From Sphingobacteriaceae bacterium DW12 (GTDB lineage: Bacteria > Bacteroidota > Bacteroidia > Sphingobacteriales > Sphingobacteriaceae): a DNA stretch of 64,000 nucleotides. The stretch's first letter is position 1. Every line of letters begins with the position of its first letter. A program made the translations under genes and the position numbers. The DNA is taken from NCBI GenBank assembly GCA_000783305.1, contig JROE01000011.1:1-64000 (forward strand). The letters are read 5' to 3'. This document shows, one piece after another, positions 34,680 through 43,854 of this stretch. Below the pieces are notes generated by a model that was not told the DNA's origin, did no database searches, and saw only the letters and a program-made list of their open reading frames with translations.

Positions 34680-35891
34680 ATGGCTTTTGATATCATCTTA
34701 TTCGATAAAGCTCCTTGTAGGGACTCTCTTTTGCCTTTGACCTATACACGTCCCGTCGCTAATTTACGCGTGGGTATATTGACATTGGCTGAGAAGTGGC
34801 AGAGGATTTTTCAGGTGCAAGTCAGCTATTATACTGTCGATTACCTTTCAGTACGCTATCCCTTAGCGCCTTCGACGGGAGTGATTTTATTGATAAAAGG
34901 GAATGTATGCCCTTCTACTTCATTGATTGAAGCCATTGAACGTTTGCATATCGGTGAGGCTCTATGGTACAATCACGAGTGGATAGCAGCCAAGCTTGCC
35001 CCTTCTGCTAAAACGAGCATCGATGAGCAAAAAATTGAAGGTCTAACTTCTATCGAATTCATGGAAGAACCTTGTATGATTCGTTATCCTGAAGATATTT
35101 TTATTGTGAATAGTGAACAGTTGCTGTTTGACTATGACCTGCTGACAAATGGTCGGATATCATGTGAGGTGCCGGCAACGAATACGCGTTTAGGAGGGCA
35201 GCTCTTTATTGAGGAGGGGGTATCCGTTCATTGTTGCACATTTAATTGCTCTGAAGGGCCTATTTATATCGGAGAAGGTGCACAGATTGAAGAAGGGTGC
35301 CATTTACGTGGGCCATTATCTTTGGGCGCGCACACACGAGTGAAGATGGGAACACGGATATACGGAAACGTTTCAATTGGTCCGCACTGTACAGTTGGCG
35401 GAGAGCTTTCATCCGTTGTCATGTGGGGATACTCCTCTAAAGGCCATGACGGTTATCTTGGCTGCTCCGTAATCGGAGAGGGGTGTAACCTAGGTGCAGG
35501 TACGAGTAATTCCAACCTCAAGAATAACTGGAGCACGGTGAGCCTATACGATTATACGCTATCTACGATGCGAAATACAGCCTTGTATAAGTGTGGATTG
35601 ATTATGGGGGATTATGCCATGAGTGCCATCAATAGTTCTTTTACGACAGGGACATGTGTGGGTGTGGGCGTGCAGTATGCCAAGAGTGGATACTCTGCTA
35701 AATTTATTCCCAACTTCAGTTGGTGCGTAGACGCTGGAGTAGAGCTTTATGAATGGGATAGATTTGAGCAAATGTTCAAGAATATGAAAAACTTAAAAGG
35801 AGAACAGTATTTGAGCGGGGATGTTGATATCTTGAAATATCTACATCAACAGATCGATGCAGTTAAATTAATAAACATCAATTCTAAATAA
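34680..35891 (+). CDS. GlmU-like putative sugar nucleotidyltransferase
   Basis: 404 residues from the ATG at 34680. Upstream in-frame ATG at 34671 and TTG at 34659 are less likely, because MAFDIILFDKAPCRDSLLPLTYTRPVANLRVGILT is the family N-terminus. The N-terminal half is a reduced nucleotidyltransferase-like domain; the C-terminal half is a left-handed beta-helix with repeats of GEGAQIEEGCHLRG, LGAHTRVKMGTRIYG, GPHCTVGGELSSVVMWGYSSKGHDGYLGCSVIGEGCNLGAGTSNSNLKNNW. Bacteroidota carry this protein regularly upstream of tpiA; its true reaction is not established. It precedes tpiA by 13 bp on the same strand. Confidence 0.88.
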   Translation: MAFDIILFDKAPCRDSLLPLTYTRPVANLRVGILTLAEKWQRIFQVQVSYYTVDYLSVRYPLAPSTGVILLIKGNVCPSTSLIEAIERLHIGEALWYNHEWIAAKLAPSAKTSIDEQKIEGLTSIEFMEEPCMIRYPEDIFIVNSEQLLFDYDLLTNGRISCEVPATNTRLGGQLFIEEGVSVHCCTFNCSEGPIYIGEGAQIEEGCHLRGPLSLGAHTRVKMGTRIYGNVSIGPHCTVGGELSSVVMWGYSSKGHDGYLGCSVIGEGCNLGAGTSNSNLKNNWSTVSLYDYTLSTMRNTALYKCGLIMGDYAMSAINSSFTTGTCVGVGVQYAKSGYSAKFIPNFSWCVDAGVELYEWDRFEQMFKNMKNLKGEQYLSGDVDILKYLHQQIDAVKLININSK

Positions 35892-35904
35892 AAACTAAAG
35901 TAAC

Positions 35905-36672
35905 ATGCGTAAAAAAATTGTAGCAGGAAACTGGAAAATGAATTTGGACTATCAGACTGGCGTTAGTCTTTTCTCTGAAATCGTGAACATGGTAAAAGAT
36001 GAGGTCATTGGACAACAAGAAGTTGTTGTGTGTAGCCCTGCCGTTCATCTTTACAGTTTGGGTCAATTAGCTCATTCAGCTACTAATGTATCCATCGGTG
36101 CTCAAAATATTTATCAAGCAGAGTCAGGGGCTTTTACAGGTGAAATTTCTGCAAGTCAGGTCAAATCTGTCGGTGCAGACTATGTGATTCTAGGACATTC
36201 GGAGCGAAGAGCTTATTTTGGAGAGACTGATGAAGTTTTGGCTGAAAAAACAAACGTTGCATTAAAGCACCAATTGACTCCAATGTTTTGTATCGGAGAG
36301 ACCAAAGAAGAACGAGAGTCTGGTCAGTTTTTTGACGTTATAAAAAGTCAATTGGAAAAAGGATTGTTCCATTTGTCCGAATCAGATTTCACTAAAATTG
36401 TATTGGCGTATGAACCTGTTTGGGCAATCGGCACTGGTTTGACTGCATCTCCCGAACAAGCGCAAGAAGTCCATGCTTTCATCAGGGAGACTTTGGCCAA
36501 CCAATATAATCAAGCGCTAGCAGATAGCACGAGTATTCTTTATGGTGGTAGTTGCAACCCTACAAATGCGCCAGATTTATTTTCCCAACCAGACATTGAC
36601 GGTGGTTTGATAGGTGGTGCATCTTTGAAATCACGTGATTTTACAGACATTGTAAAAGTATTCAATTCTTAA
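35905..36672 (+). CDS. tpiA: Triosephosphate isomerase
   Basis: 255 residues, the normal size. It has AGNWKMNLDYQTGVSLFSE, the catalytic-histidine motif VILGHSERRAYFGE, the catalytic-glutamate motif AYEPVWAIGTGLTASPEQAQE and the phosphate loop ILYGGSCNPTNA...DGGLIGGASLK. Interconverts dihydroxyacetone phosphate and glyceraldehyde 3-phosphate. It is third in a run of close genes (GlmU-like, tpiA, prmA, mpl). Confidence 0.97.
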   Translation: MRKKIVAGNWKMNLDYQTGVSLFSEIVNMVKDEVIGQQEVVVCSPAVHLYSLGQLAHSATNVSIGAQNIYQAESGAFTGEISASQVKSVGADYVILGHSERRAYFGETDEVLAEKTNVALKHQLTPMFCIGETKEERESGQFFDVIKSQLEKGLFHLSESDFTKIVLAYEPVWAIGTGLTASPEQAQEVHAFIRETLANQYNQALADSTSILYGGSCNPTNAPDLFSQPDIDGGLIGGASLKSRDFTDIVKVFNS

Positions 36673-36680
36673 TTTAAGAT

Positions 36681-37520
36681 ATGAAATACAGCCAAGTTAT
36701 CTTTACCTGCCACTCTTTTGAAGAGTGGCAGAAAGACTTGTTTATTGCTGAACTTGCTGATATTGGTTTTGATACCTTCGAAGATCAAGAAAAAGGGTTT
36801 TCGGCCTACATTCCTGCTGCAAATCTAGATTTGCAAAAGCTAGAGACCACAATATTACATGCTCCGGAGGGATTTAACGTCGATTATCAGGTTACTACGC
36901 TGGAAGATCAGAATTGGAATAAACTTTGGGAAAGCAATTTCAATCCAATCATAGTGGATGATCAGTGTTATGTACGTGCTACGTTTCATGAACATAGGCC
37001 AGAATATGCGTATGAGATTGTTATTGATCCCAAAATGTCCTTCGGAACTGGGCACCACCAAACTACTTCCATGATGTTATCTTATATTTTGGAGAGCGAT
37101 ATGAAGGATAAATATGTGTTAGATATGGGCTGTGGTACAGGTATTTTAGCTATTCTAGCTTCTTTTAAGGGGGCCTCTAATGTTTTGGCAATAGATTACG
37201 ACCCTATATGTGTAGAAAGCGTGACAGAAAACAAGATTCTGAACCAAATTGAAAATATAAGTGCCGAGTGCGGTTCCTACGATTTGTTAGCGGGCAGGGT
37301 CTTTGATATTATTCTGGCCAACATTAATAGGAATATCCTATTGGAGCAAATGGAGCAGTATAGCAAATCTATTGCGGACAATGGACAACTCTATCTGAGT
37401 GGATTTTATGATGGAGAGGATCTAGCTATATTGACCCGTCAAGCTAAACAACTAGGCTTTTCATTTGTTAGTAAGAAAGTACTGGATACGTGGTGCTCGG
37501 CAAAATTTACTAAATCATAA
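36681..37520 (+). CDS. prmA: Ribosomal protein L11 methyltransferase
   Basis: 279 residues. The N-terminal substrate domain ends near WNKLWESNFNPIIVDDQCYVRATFHE; the SAM site DPKMSFGTGHHQTTSMML and VLDMGCGTGILAILASFKGASNVLAIDYDP is the typical PrmA wording, and DIILANINRNILL is the NxxN-like catalytic region. It trimethylates ribosomal protein L11. It starts 8 bp after tpiA and ends 6 bp before the mur-ligase gene. Confidence 0.95.
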   Translation: MKYSQVIFTCHSFEEWQKDLFIAELADIGFDTFEDQEKGFSAYIPAANLDLQKLETTILHAPEGFNVDYQVTTLEDQNWNKLWESNFNPIIVDDQCYVRATFHEHRPEYAYEIVIDPKMSFGTGHHQTTSMMLSYILESDMKDKYVLDMGCGTGILAILASFKGASNVLAIDYDPICVESVTENKILNQIENISAECGSYDLLAGRVFDIILANINRNILLEQMEQYSKSIADNGQLYLSGFYDGEDLAILTRQAKQLGFSFVSKKVLDTWCSAKFTKS

Positions 37521-37526
37521 GCTATA

Positions 37527-38897
37527 ATGCGCATTCATTTTATTGCAATAGGCGGGAGTGTCATGCACAACCTTGCTATATCTTTGGCAGAGCAAGGTCA
37601 TCAGATTACTGGGTCTGACGACCAGATTGTCGAGCCCTCCAGAAGCAGGCTGATGGAAGCACATCTATTGCCGGCTGAAATTGGTTGGTTCCCTCAAAAA
37701 ATAACGACAGATATTGATGCTGTTATTTTGGGAATGCATGCCGATGCGGATAATGCTGAATTGCTTCGGGCGCAGGAACTCGAACTTAAAATTTACTCCT
37801 TCCCTGAATTTATATATGAACAAAGTAGGGATAAGACTCGGGTGGTTGTTGCGGGTACGTATGGCAAGACCACCATTACCAGTATGGTGATGCATGTGCT
37901 CAAAACACTGAACCGCTCTTTTGATTATGTAGTAGGGGCACAGTTGGAAGGATTTCAAAGACTGGTTCACCTAACGTCCGACAATCCTATAATCATTATT
38001 GAAGGAGACGAGTATTTTGCTTCCAGTATAGACCACCGATCCAAATTCCATCTTTATCATCCCAACATCGCCTTGATTAGTAATGTCGAATGGGATAATT
38101 TTAAATCTGTTATTTCCAGAGACGATTACTATGATCAGTTCCGAATTTTTATTGACACAATCGTCTCGAAAGGAACACTTGTTTATAATAAAGAAGATAA
38201 AGTCCTGCAGTCTTTGGTAGGGGAGACCATGGCATGTAAAATCAATCGACATGGCTATAAATCTCCCGAATATACCATCAACAAAGGGATTACATATCTT
38301 CATAATGGAGATGAGGAGATCGCTCTGCATGTGTTCGGTAAGTTTAATTTGTCAAATATCGCAGGAGCGTATACGGTATGTGAGTGGTTAGGGGTCAAAA
38401 AACAAGAATTTTTTGATGCAATCCGAAGCTTCAAAAGCTCTATTCGATACCTTGAGTTTGTTGCTAGTCAAGATGGAAGTGTGGTGTATCAGGATTTTGC
38501 ACATACACCTCCCAAGCTCAGGTCCAGCATACATGCTGTAAAGGAGCAATTCCCAAAGAAAGAATTGGTCGCTGTAATTGAATTAAATGCATATGACAGC
38601 TTGAATAAGGATTTATTGGAAAAATATGTCGGCACAATGGATGAAGCTGATATCCCGATAGTTTTTATAAATAAAGAATCTTTTAAGGAAAAAGGTAAAA
38701 ATATTGATAATATTGAAGAAGATATTCGTATATCTTTTGCTAATCCAACTATTCGTGTAATTTTGGAAATAAGTGATTTAAACGAGTTTTTAGAAGGTTT
38801 TAGGTCCAAGGATTACAACCTTTTGTTTATGAGTTCGAGTAATTACAGTGGGGTTAATATGGTTAGTTTTGCTGATAAGTTTTTTAAAAATGATTAA
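37527..38897 (+). CDS. mpl: UDP-N-acetylmuramate:tripeptide ligase (Mpl-like Mur ligase)
   Basis: 456 residues of the Mur ligase fold. MRIHFIAIGGSVMHNLAISL opens the N-terminal domain, VEPSRSRL and DIDAVILGMHADADNAELL follow, and EGDEYFASSID and SNVEWDN are central-domain ATP/Mg residues. The P-loop reads GTYGKTT (110-116), where Mur ligases usually have GTHGKTT or GSHGKTT; the tyrosine at 112 is unusual but the lysine is intact. VEWDN rather than NDTYEDH-type wording and the length fit the Mpl branch, which recycles murein tripeptide; MurC is the alternative. Last gene of the tpiA-prmA-mpl run. Confidence 0.87.
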   Translation: MRIHFIAIGGSVMHNLAISLAEQGHQITGSDDQIVEPSRSRLMEAHLLPAEIGWFPQKITTDIDAVILGMHADADNAELLRAQELELKIYSFPEFIYEQSRDKTRVVVAGTYGKTTITSMVMHVLKTLNRSFDYVVGAQLEGFQRLVHLTSDNPIIIIEGDEYFASSIDHRSKFHLYHPNIALISNVEWDNFKSVISRDDYYDQFRIFIDTIVSKGTLVYNKEDKVLQSLVGETMACKINRHGYKSPEYTINKGITYLHNGDEEIALHVFGKFNLSNIAGAYTVCEWLGVKKQEFFDAIRSFKSSIRYLEFVASQDGSVVYQDFAHTPPKLRSSIHAVKEQFPKKELVAVIELNAYDSLNKDLLEKYVGTMDEADIPIVFINKESFKEKGKNIDNIEEDIRISFANPTIRVILEISDLNEFLEGFRSKDYNLLFMSSSNYSGVNMVSFADKFFKND

Positions 38898-38932
38898 TTT
38901 TATTGGTTTATCGAATTGTTAAATTTTTTACT

Positions 38933-38940
38933 TAACTTTG
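38933..38940 (+). promoter_or_regulatory. -7 box of the XRE regulator gene
   Basis: TAACTTTG matches TAnnTTTG, 29 bp upstream of the start codon at 38969. Confidence 0.55.
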
Positions 38941-38968
38941 GTTATATTTATAAACATCACATACACCC

Positions 38969-39298
38969 ATGAATGCATTAGGAAAAAAAATCAGACTACT
39001 AAGACACCAGAAAGGCTGGAGTCAGGAGGATGTTGCAAAGAGGTTGGATATCTCTATACCTGCATTTTCCAAAATTGAAACTGGAATTACAGATGTAAAT
39101 CTGTCCAGGTTAAATCAGATTTCCAAATTATTTGGTCTAAGTGTCGTCCAGCTTTTATCTACTTCTGATTCTGAGGAAGACAAACAGTATCAAAACGAAT
39201 TGTCAGACATGACTAAGAAACTTCAAGTCCGAGAGACAGAAGTGATTGAGTTACAGAAAAAAGTAATTGATTTATACGAACAATTACATAAAAAATAG
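38969..39298 (+). CDS. XRE-type helix-turn-helix regulator with C-terminal coiled coil
   Basis: 109 residues. Residues 1-65 form a Cro/C1 helix-turn-helix (KIRLLRHQKGWSQEDVAKRLDISIPAFSKIETGITDVNLSRLNQISKLFGLSVVQLL). Residues 75-109 (ELSDMTKKLQVRETEVIELQKKVIDLYEQLHKK) are a heptad-type coiled coil that would join subunits. Small proteins of this form are common and chromosomal in Sphingobacteriaceae. Target unknown. Confidence 0.88.
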   Translation: MNALGKKIRLLRHQKGWSQEDVAKRLDISIPAFSKIETGITDVNLSRLNQISKLFGLSVVQLLSTSDSEEDKQYQNELSDMTKKLQVRETEVIELQKKVIDLYEQLHKK

Positions 39299-39317
39299 TC
39301 TGTTTCCGTGTCTAACG

Positions 39318-39350
39318 AGAAAAGGTCGATTGCTAAAATCGACCTTTTCT
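39318..39350 (+). terminator. Terminator after the XRE gene
   Basis: Perfect 13-bp stem AGAAAAGGTCGAT/ATCGACCTTTTCT with a 7-nt loop, then TTTT. Confidence 0.88.
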
Positions 39351-39403
39351 TTTAGGAGGCAGACAGTTCTCCTCCAAATGTTTTTCTTTAGGTACAGATT
39401 TAT

Positions 39404-39571
39404 TTAGAAATCTTCATCCTCATCAAAATCTTCAAAATCACCAATTGAGTCGATTTCATCCAATTCAAAATCTTCTTCAAAATCGTCATCCGAATCATCT
39501 TCAGGACCATTAAACGAAAGAATCATCTCGTCTTCCAAAACGTCCATTGCTGTCTCTTGCATCATAGTCAT
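39404..39571 (-). CDS. Small acidic protein
   Basis: 55 residues: starts MTMMQETAMDVLEDEMILSF and continues with a tail almost entirely of Asp, Glu and Phe (DDFEEDFELDEID, FEDFDEDEDF). Very acidic, no cysteine, no signal. It is a clean frame with a strong codon pattern between the XRE gene and scpB, and it is too short for standard long-frame lists. Small D/E/F-rich proteins of this kind appear in Sphingobacteriaceae genomes, but their role is unknown to me; a nucleic-acid mimic or an interaction tail is a guess. The choice among the ATG codons at 39571, 39565 and 39562 is uncertain. Confidence 0.65.
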   Translation of the reverse strand: MTMMQETAMDVLEDEMILSFNGPEDDSDDDFEEDFELDEIDSIGDFEDFDEDEDF

Positions 39572-39744
39572 ATCCCTTTTTTGCTTTCTTGATAGTTGTT
39601 TTTACACAGTAAAATTAGCTAACAAAATCAGAACTTAAAACTTTTTTTAAAAATAATTTTAAAAAATAATCGACTGTAATTCAGCTTTTTAAATGTTTTG
39701 TCGCAGTGGAGTTCTGATCTTATACTATTATGCTAAGAAAATAG

Positions 39745-40305
39745 TTAGTCCGCCGTTTCTCCAATGGAGTTTTCTTCGTTAATAATGTCTTTCAGTTGAG
39801 GAAGGTCTTTCGTACTATTGATTCCAAAATGATTCATAAACTGCTCACTTGTCCCATATAACAATGGTTTGCCAATAGTTTCGGATTTACCGGCAATTCG
39901 GACTAAGTTTTTTTCCAGTAATCTTTGGACCGAATAATCACAATTGACTCCGCGAATTTGCTCAATTTCCAGTTTGGTAATGGGCTGTCTATAAGCAATT
40001 ATGGCTAGGGTTTCCAAAGCTGATTGACTTAATTTTTTCTTTTCTTTATGAGAGATCAGTTGGTTGACCGATACATGATAGATAGACTTTGTTAGGAATT
40101 GAAAAGAGTTGTTGATTAATTTTAATTCCAGAATCGAATCTTCGTGTTGATATTTAATGGCTATACGATCAACTAATTCTTGGAGCTCCTCTTTAGAGAT
40201 CGTAATTGCCAAGGAGTCTTGGACTATTTGTTTAAGGTCACTTATTGCTATTCCTTCTTCTGAAGCAAATATAACAGCTTCAATATGCAGTAATACGTCT
40301 TTCAA
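39745..40305 (-). CDS. scpB: SMC-Scp complex subunit ScpB
   Basis: 186 residues with two winged-helix domains. The first begins VLLHIEAVIFASEEGIAISDLKQIV, and the second has LSQSALETLAIIAYRQPITKLEIEQIRGVNCDYSVQRLLEKNLV, the ScpB signature, and LLYGTSEQFMNHFGINSTKDLPQL. ScpB works with ScpA and SMC in chromosome segregation. scpA is not in the window. It lies 12 bp downstream of mqnC on the same strand. Confidence 0.95.
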   Translation of the reverse strand: MKDVLLHIEAVIFASEEGIAISDLKQIVQDSLAITISKEELQELVDRIAIKYQHEDSILELKLINNSFQFLTKSIYHVSVNQLISHKEKKKLSQSALETLAIIAYRQPITKLEIEQIRGVNCDYSVQRLLEKNLVRIAGKSETIGKPLLYGTSEQFMNHFGINSTKDLPQLKDIINEENSIGETAD

Positions 40306-40317
40306 AATAATCGTTTT

Positions 40318-41442
40318 TTAGTAATTGATAACCTGTTCTTCCATATTGATTGGCAATTCTCTGAATTGATATGTCTGCGTACGTAATTGAGGTTCAAATC
40401 CGGCTTCTCTAATTGCATCTTGTATGGATTTAGAGGTGAAGCGATGGGGGGCACCCGCGGCGGAGACAACATTCTCTTCGATCATGATAGAGCCAAAGTC
40501 ATTGGCTCCAGCATGCAGGCACAGCTCTGCTGTGCGCTTGCCCACAGTTAGCCATGAAGCTTGGATATTTTTGATGTTAGGAAGCATGATTCTACTTAGC
40601 GCAATCATGCGTATATAGTCTTCTCCAGTGACATCATTGGTGATTCCACGAAGTCTCTTTAACAATGTCCCATCATCTTGGAATGGCCAGGGGATAAAAG
40701 CGATAAAACCATATGCATCTGCCGGCTTTTCGGCTTGAACGTCTCTAATCCAGACCAAATGTTCGAATCGCTCTTCCAATGTCTCAATATGACCAAACAT
40801 CATCGTAGCTGATGTTGGAAGATTAAGCTGGTGTGCAGCACGCATGACATCCAGCCATTCCTTACCACCACATTTACCTTTTGAAATCAATCTCCTTACA
40901 CGGTCGTTCAATATTTCGGCCCCAGCGCCAGGTAAAGAATCTAGCCCTGCTTCTTTCAGTGCACGTAACACCTCTAGATGGGGCATGTTTTCCAATTTGG
41001 CGACATGAGCAATCTCCGGAGGCCCTAATGAATGCAGTTTAAGGGTGGGATAGAGGTCTTTTAACTGTTTGAATAGAGTGGCGTAAAAGGACAACCCTAA
41101 ATCCGGATGATGTCCACCTTGAAGTAGCAGCTGATCGCCTCCATATTTGAAGGTTTCTTCGATTTTTTGCTTATAGGTCTCGATATCGGTAATGTAACTG
41201 TCTTCATGTCCAGGGCGTCTGAAAAAATTACAAAATTTGCAGTTAGCGATGCAGACATTCGTTGTATTTACATTACGATCGATCTGCCAGGTAACTTTTC
41301 CGTGGGGCACCTGTATCTTGCGGCACTCATTAGCGACATATGCCAAATCCGCTGTTGCAGCATGTTGGTATAAATAGATTCCTTCTTCTTTTGAAAGAAA
41401 TTCAAAATTCAAGGCGCGTTCTAGTAAACTGTTGACATTCAT
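40318..41442 (-). CDS. mqnC: Cyclic dehypoxanthinyl futalosine synthase (radical SAM)
   Basis: 374 residues from the ATG at 41442, chosen because the upstream ATG at 41487 adds 15 residues not typical for the family. The radical-SAM cluster motif CIANCKFCNFFRRPGHEDSY and the segments GGDQLLLQGGHHPDLGL, EALKEAGLDSLPGAGAEIL and FIPWPFQDDGT are those of MqnC. It forms cyclic dehypoxanthine futalosine in the futalosine route to menaquinone, in the cytoplasm. The other mqn genes are not nearby. It overlaps no neighbour and is followed by scpB. Confidence 0.93.
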   Translation of the reverse strand: MNVNSLLERALNFEFLSKEEGIYLYQHAATADLAYVANECRKIQVPHGKVTWQIDRNVNTTNVCIANCKFCNFFRRPGHEDSYITDIETYKQKIEETFKYGGDQLLLQGGHHPDLGLSFYATLFKQLKDLYPTLKLHSLGPPEIAHVAKLENMPHLEVLRALKEAGLDSLPGAGAEILNDRVRRLISKGKCGGKEWLDVMRAAHQLNLPTSATMMFGHIETLEERFEHLVWIRDVQAEKPADAYGFIAFIPWPFQDDGTLLKRLRGITNDVTGEDYIRMIALSRIMLPNIKNIQASWLTVGKRTAELCLHAGANDFGSIMIEENVVSAAGAPHRFTSKSIQDAIREAGFEPQLRTQTYQFRELPINMEEQVINY

Positions 41443-41578
41443 GTTAAGCAAAGATACGTAGGTTTTCGTTAAAGTGAGATATTCCAAAGCAGATATTAAC
41501 GTTCATAGTGACGATAATCTAGCTAGGCGGTTTCGCTGTTGCCGTCTGTTGACAGCTCCGCTTATCAAGCTGTCGTAC

Positions 41579-42745
41579 TTACTTCTTCGCTAATCCTTTT
41601 TTGAGCACATAGGTCTTTAGAAATATAAAAGCTAAGATGGTCCCTATCGAGGCCATACCTGCTCCAACAAGTGACGGGTAGTTGTAAGCGTAGCCTAGGG
41701 TTATGGGAATCGCACCAAAAAAGGCACCTAATGTATTCCCGATATTGAACGCTGCTTGGCCCGCTGCTGCAGCAAAGGTCTCTGCTCCCTTAGCATTATT
41801 GATTAGCATCATCTGTAGGCATGGACCTATAGTGAATGATATCATGCCCGTCACAAAAGCCATGACATAGGCCAGCTCTCCAATATGGGATATAAAGAAT
41901 ACGACAACTAGACAGAGGGCCATAGCGCCAAAGCTTGCCATGGAGGCTTTCGTAGGGAGAATACTATCAGCAAGCTTACCGCCTAGAAGATTTCCGAAAA
42001 ACATTCCTAAACCGACCAATACCATAATAAATGGAACTCGGTCAGGGTCTAAGCCTGATACTTTAGTGACCAAAGGGGCAATGTAACTGATCCACGCAAA
42101 GAGTCCTCCTGTTCCAATGGAAATAATTGCAATGATCAACCATGAATGCCACTTTTTAAAATATGAAATCTGGCTGATGATGTTGTTATCCTTGTTGGCT
42201 TTTAACTTAGGCAGCCAAACCGAGAGTGCAAGGAACGTTAATAGTCCAAGGCAGCTAATGATTCCATAAGTAATGCGCCATGAAAAATGATGACCGATAT
42301 AAGTTCCAATAGGCACTCCTGCGAGATTCGCGATTGTCATCCCAGTAAACATGACCGAAATCGCTTGGGCCTCTTTTCCTTTTTTTGCCAAATTTGCAGC
42401 AACTACCGATCCCACGCCAAAGAAAGCCCCATGAGGTAGTCCTGATACAAATCGAGTGAGTAGCAAAGTGTTGTAGTCAGGCGATATAGCGAAGAGACCA
42501 TTGAATATAAAGAACAACAGCATTAAGAATAATAAAATGCTTTTGGGTGAGTACTTGGAAGTAAATGCTACAAGTGTTGGTGCGCCCACTACCACCCCTA
42601 GGGCGTAAAAAGCAATTAGATTGGCAGCAGTAGGGATTTCGATTTGAAGGTCTTTTGCAATATCAGGTAGAATACCCATCATGGTGAATTCGGTCATGCC
42701 GATTGCCAGTCCTCCAAATGCCAAGGCGATAAGTCCTTTGTTCAT
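41579..42745 (-). CDS. MFS transporter (AraJ/YdhP-type exporter)
   Basis: 388 residues from the ATG at 42745; an upstream start at 42880 would lie beyond the promoter and inside the divergent regulator gene, so it is rejected. Twelve helices; NKGLIALAFGGLAIGMTEFTMMGILPDIAKDLQI in helix 1 and RFVSGLPHGAFFGVGSVVAANLA in helix 4 are the AraJ/sugar-efflux-type wording. It exports a small molecule across the inner membrane; the substrate is unknown. A WYL regulator is divergent from it with overlapping promoters, suggesting control by that regulator. Confidence 0.87.
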   Translation of the reverse strand: MNKGLIALAFGGLAIGMTEFTMMGILPDIAKDLQIEIPTAANLIAFYALGVVVGAPTLVAFTSKYSPKSILLFLMLLFFIFNGLFAISPDYNTLLLTRFVSGLPHGAFFGVGSVVAANLAKKGKEAQAISVMFTGMTIANLAGVPIGTYIGHHFSWRITYGIISCLGLLTFLALSVWLPKLKANKDNNIISQISYFKKWHSWLIIAIISIGTGGLFAWISYIAPLVTKVSGLDPDRVPFIMVLVGLGMFFGNLLGGKLADSILPTKASMASFGAMALCLVVVFFISHIGELAYVMAFVTGMISFTIGPCLQMMLINNAKGAETFAAAAGQAAFNIGNTLGAFFGAIPITLGYAYNYPSLVGAGMASIGTILAFIFLKTYVLKKGLAKK

Positions 42746-42768
42746 TTGTTGTAAATTAAAGAGAGCGG

Positions 42769-42798
42769 CAAAGGTACAATCAATAGTCTTTACTTTTG
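42769..42798. promoter_or_regulatory. Divergent -7 boxes of the MFS gene and the WYL regulator
   Basis: Minus-strand TACCTTTG (42776-42769) points to the MFS gene and plus-strand TACTTTTG (42791-42798) to the regulator; both match TAnnTTTG and lie 14 bp apart, so the two promoters overlap and probably compete or are co-regulated. Confidence 0.6.
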
Positions 42799-42833
42799 TC
42801 ATAATTCTATAGAAAAGATTAACTTTAAGCCCT

Positions 42834-43814
42834 ATGATGAATGATGATACTCCCAAAAAATTCGATCGCACTGTTGCCATATTTATTCAGCTACAATCCA
42901 AACGCGTTGTAAGGGCGCAAGAATTGGCTGAACGGTTTAATGTGAGCCTCAGGACAATATATCGAGATATTCGTACACTGGAGGCATCTGGGGTGCCAAT
43001 CTATGGCGAGGCCGGGACAGGGTATTCCTTGATGGAAGGTTATCGATTGCCACCCGTTATGTTCACTCAGGAGGAAGCGACAAGTTTTGTGGCAGCAGAA
43101 AAACTCATGCAGCATTATGTCGATAAGGGAGTCTTAGACCATTTTTCATCCGCCATTTATAAAATAAAGGCAGTACTCAAATCTGTAGAAAAGGATTGGG
43201 TCTCTGAATTGGAACCACAGATACTTATCCCTTCAAGCAATCGAAATTTGAACAATGCGGTCCCCAATGCGCTCTCATCGCTGTTTATCAGTATATCTAA
43301 AAAAAGAATAATTAACCTCCTTTATCAGACAATAGAGGGCAATTGTCCCGAGATGCGGGCTATTGAGCCAGTAGGTGTCTTTCACGAAAATAGGTTTTGG
43401 TATATTATCGCCTATTGTCATCTCCGAAATGACTATCGTCAGTTTCGTACCGATCGAATTAAAGGATTAGATATTTTGGACTCGCCGTTCACGTTGTCCC
43501 ACCCACCCATTGCTGAATTTTTGGAAAAGAGGGAAAACGTCGATCGTACAAAAGTCGTCTTAAGGATGAATCAGCGGATAGCAAGGTATCTCGTTTGGCA
43601 GCGAGATAATTATGGATTCGTTTCGGAGGAAAAAATAGAGCCCGATGAAATTCGGTTGACATTCATGTGCAAGCATGTGAATGACGAATTTGCGAGATGG
43701 TTTATGATGTTTGCAGATTTGGCTGAGATTGAAGAGCCTGATTTTTTACGCGAGCGCATCCTAGAGTTGGCTCAAAAGTCAATTGAGAAACATAAGCTAT
43801 CCTACACCGACTGA
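42834..43814 (+). CDS. HTH and WYL domain transcriptional regulator
   Basis: 326 residues. An N-terminal HTH (RAQELAERFNVSLRTIYRDIRTLEASGVPIYGEAGTGYSL) is of the DeoR/YafY type, and the C-terminal WYL region carries the wording AIEPVGVFHENRFWYIIAYCHLRNDYRQFRTDRI, seen in WYL sensors. These regulators often respond to small ligands or nucleic acids and act on a neighbouring gene. The divergent MFS exporter is the obvious candidate target. Confidence 0.9.
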   Translation: MMNDDTPKKFDRTVAIFIQLQSKRVVRAQELAERFNVSLRTIYRDIRTLEASGVPIYGEAGTGYSLMEGYRLPPVMFTQEEATSFVAAEKLMQHYVDKGVLDHFSSAIYKIKAVLKSVEKDWVSELEPQILIPSSNRNLNNAVPNALSSLFISISKKRIINLLYQTIEGNCPEMRAIEPVGVFHENRFWYIIAYCHLRNDYRQFRTDRIKGLDILDSPFTLSHPPIAEFLEKRENVDRTKVVLRMNQRIARYLVWQRDNYGFVSEEKIEPDEIRLTFMCKHVNDEFARWFMMFADLAEIEEPDFLRERILELAQKSIEKHKLSYTD

Positions 43815-43854
43815 CGATGACCAAAAGTGTGCAAAAATAGAGGCGATAACGAAC

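Noticed and set aside
42746..42880. Long N-terminal extension of the MFS protein
   Set aside because: It would lie upstream of the consensus -7 box and inside the divergent regulator gene.
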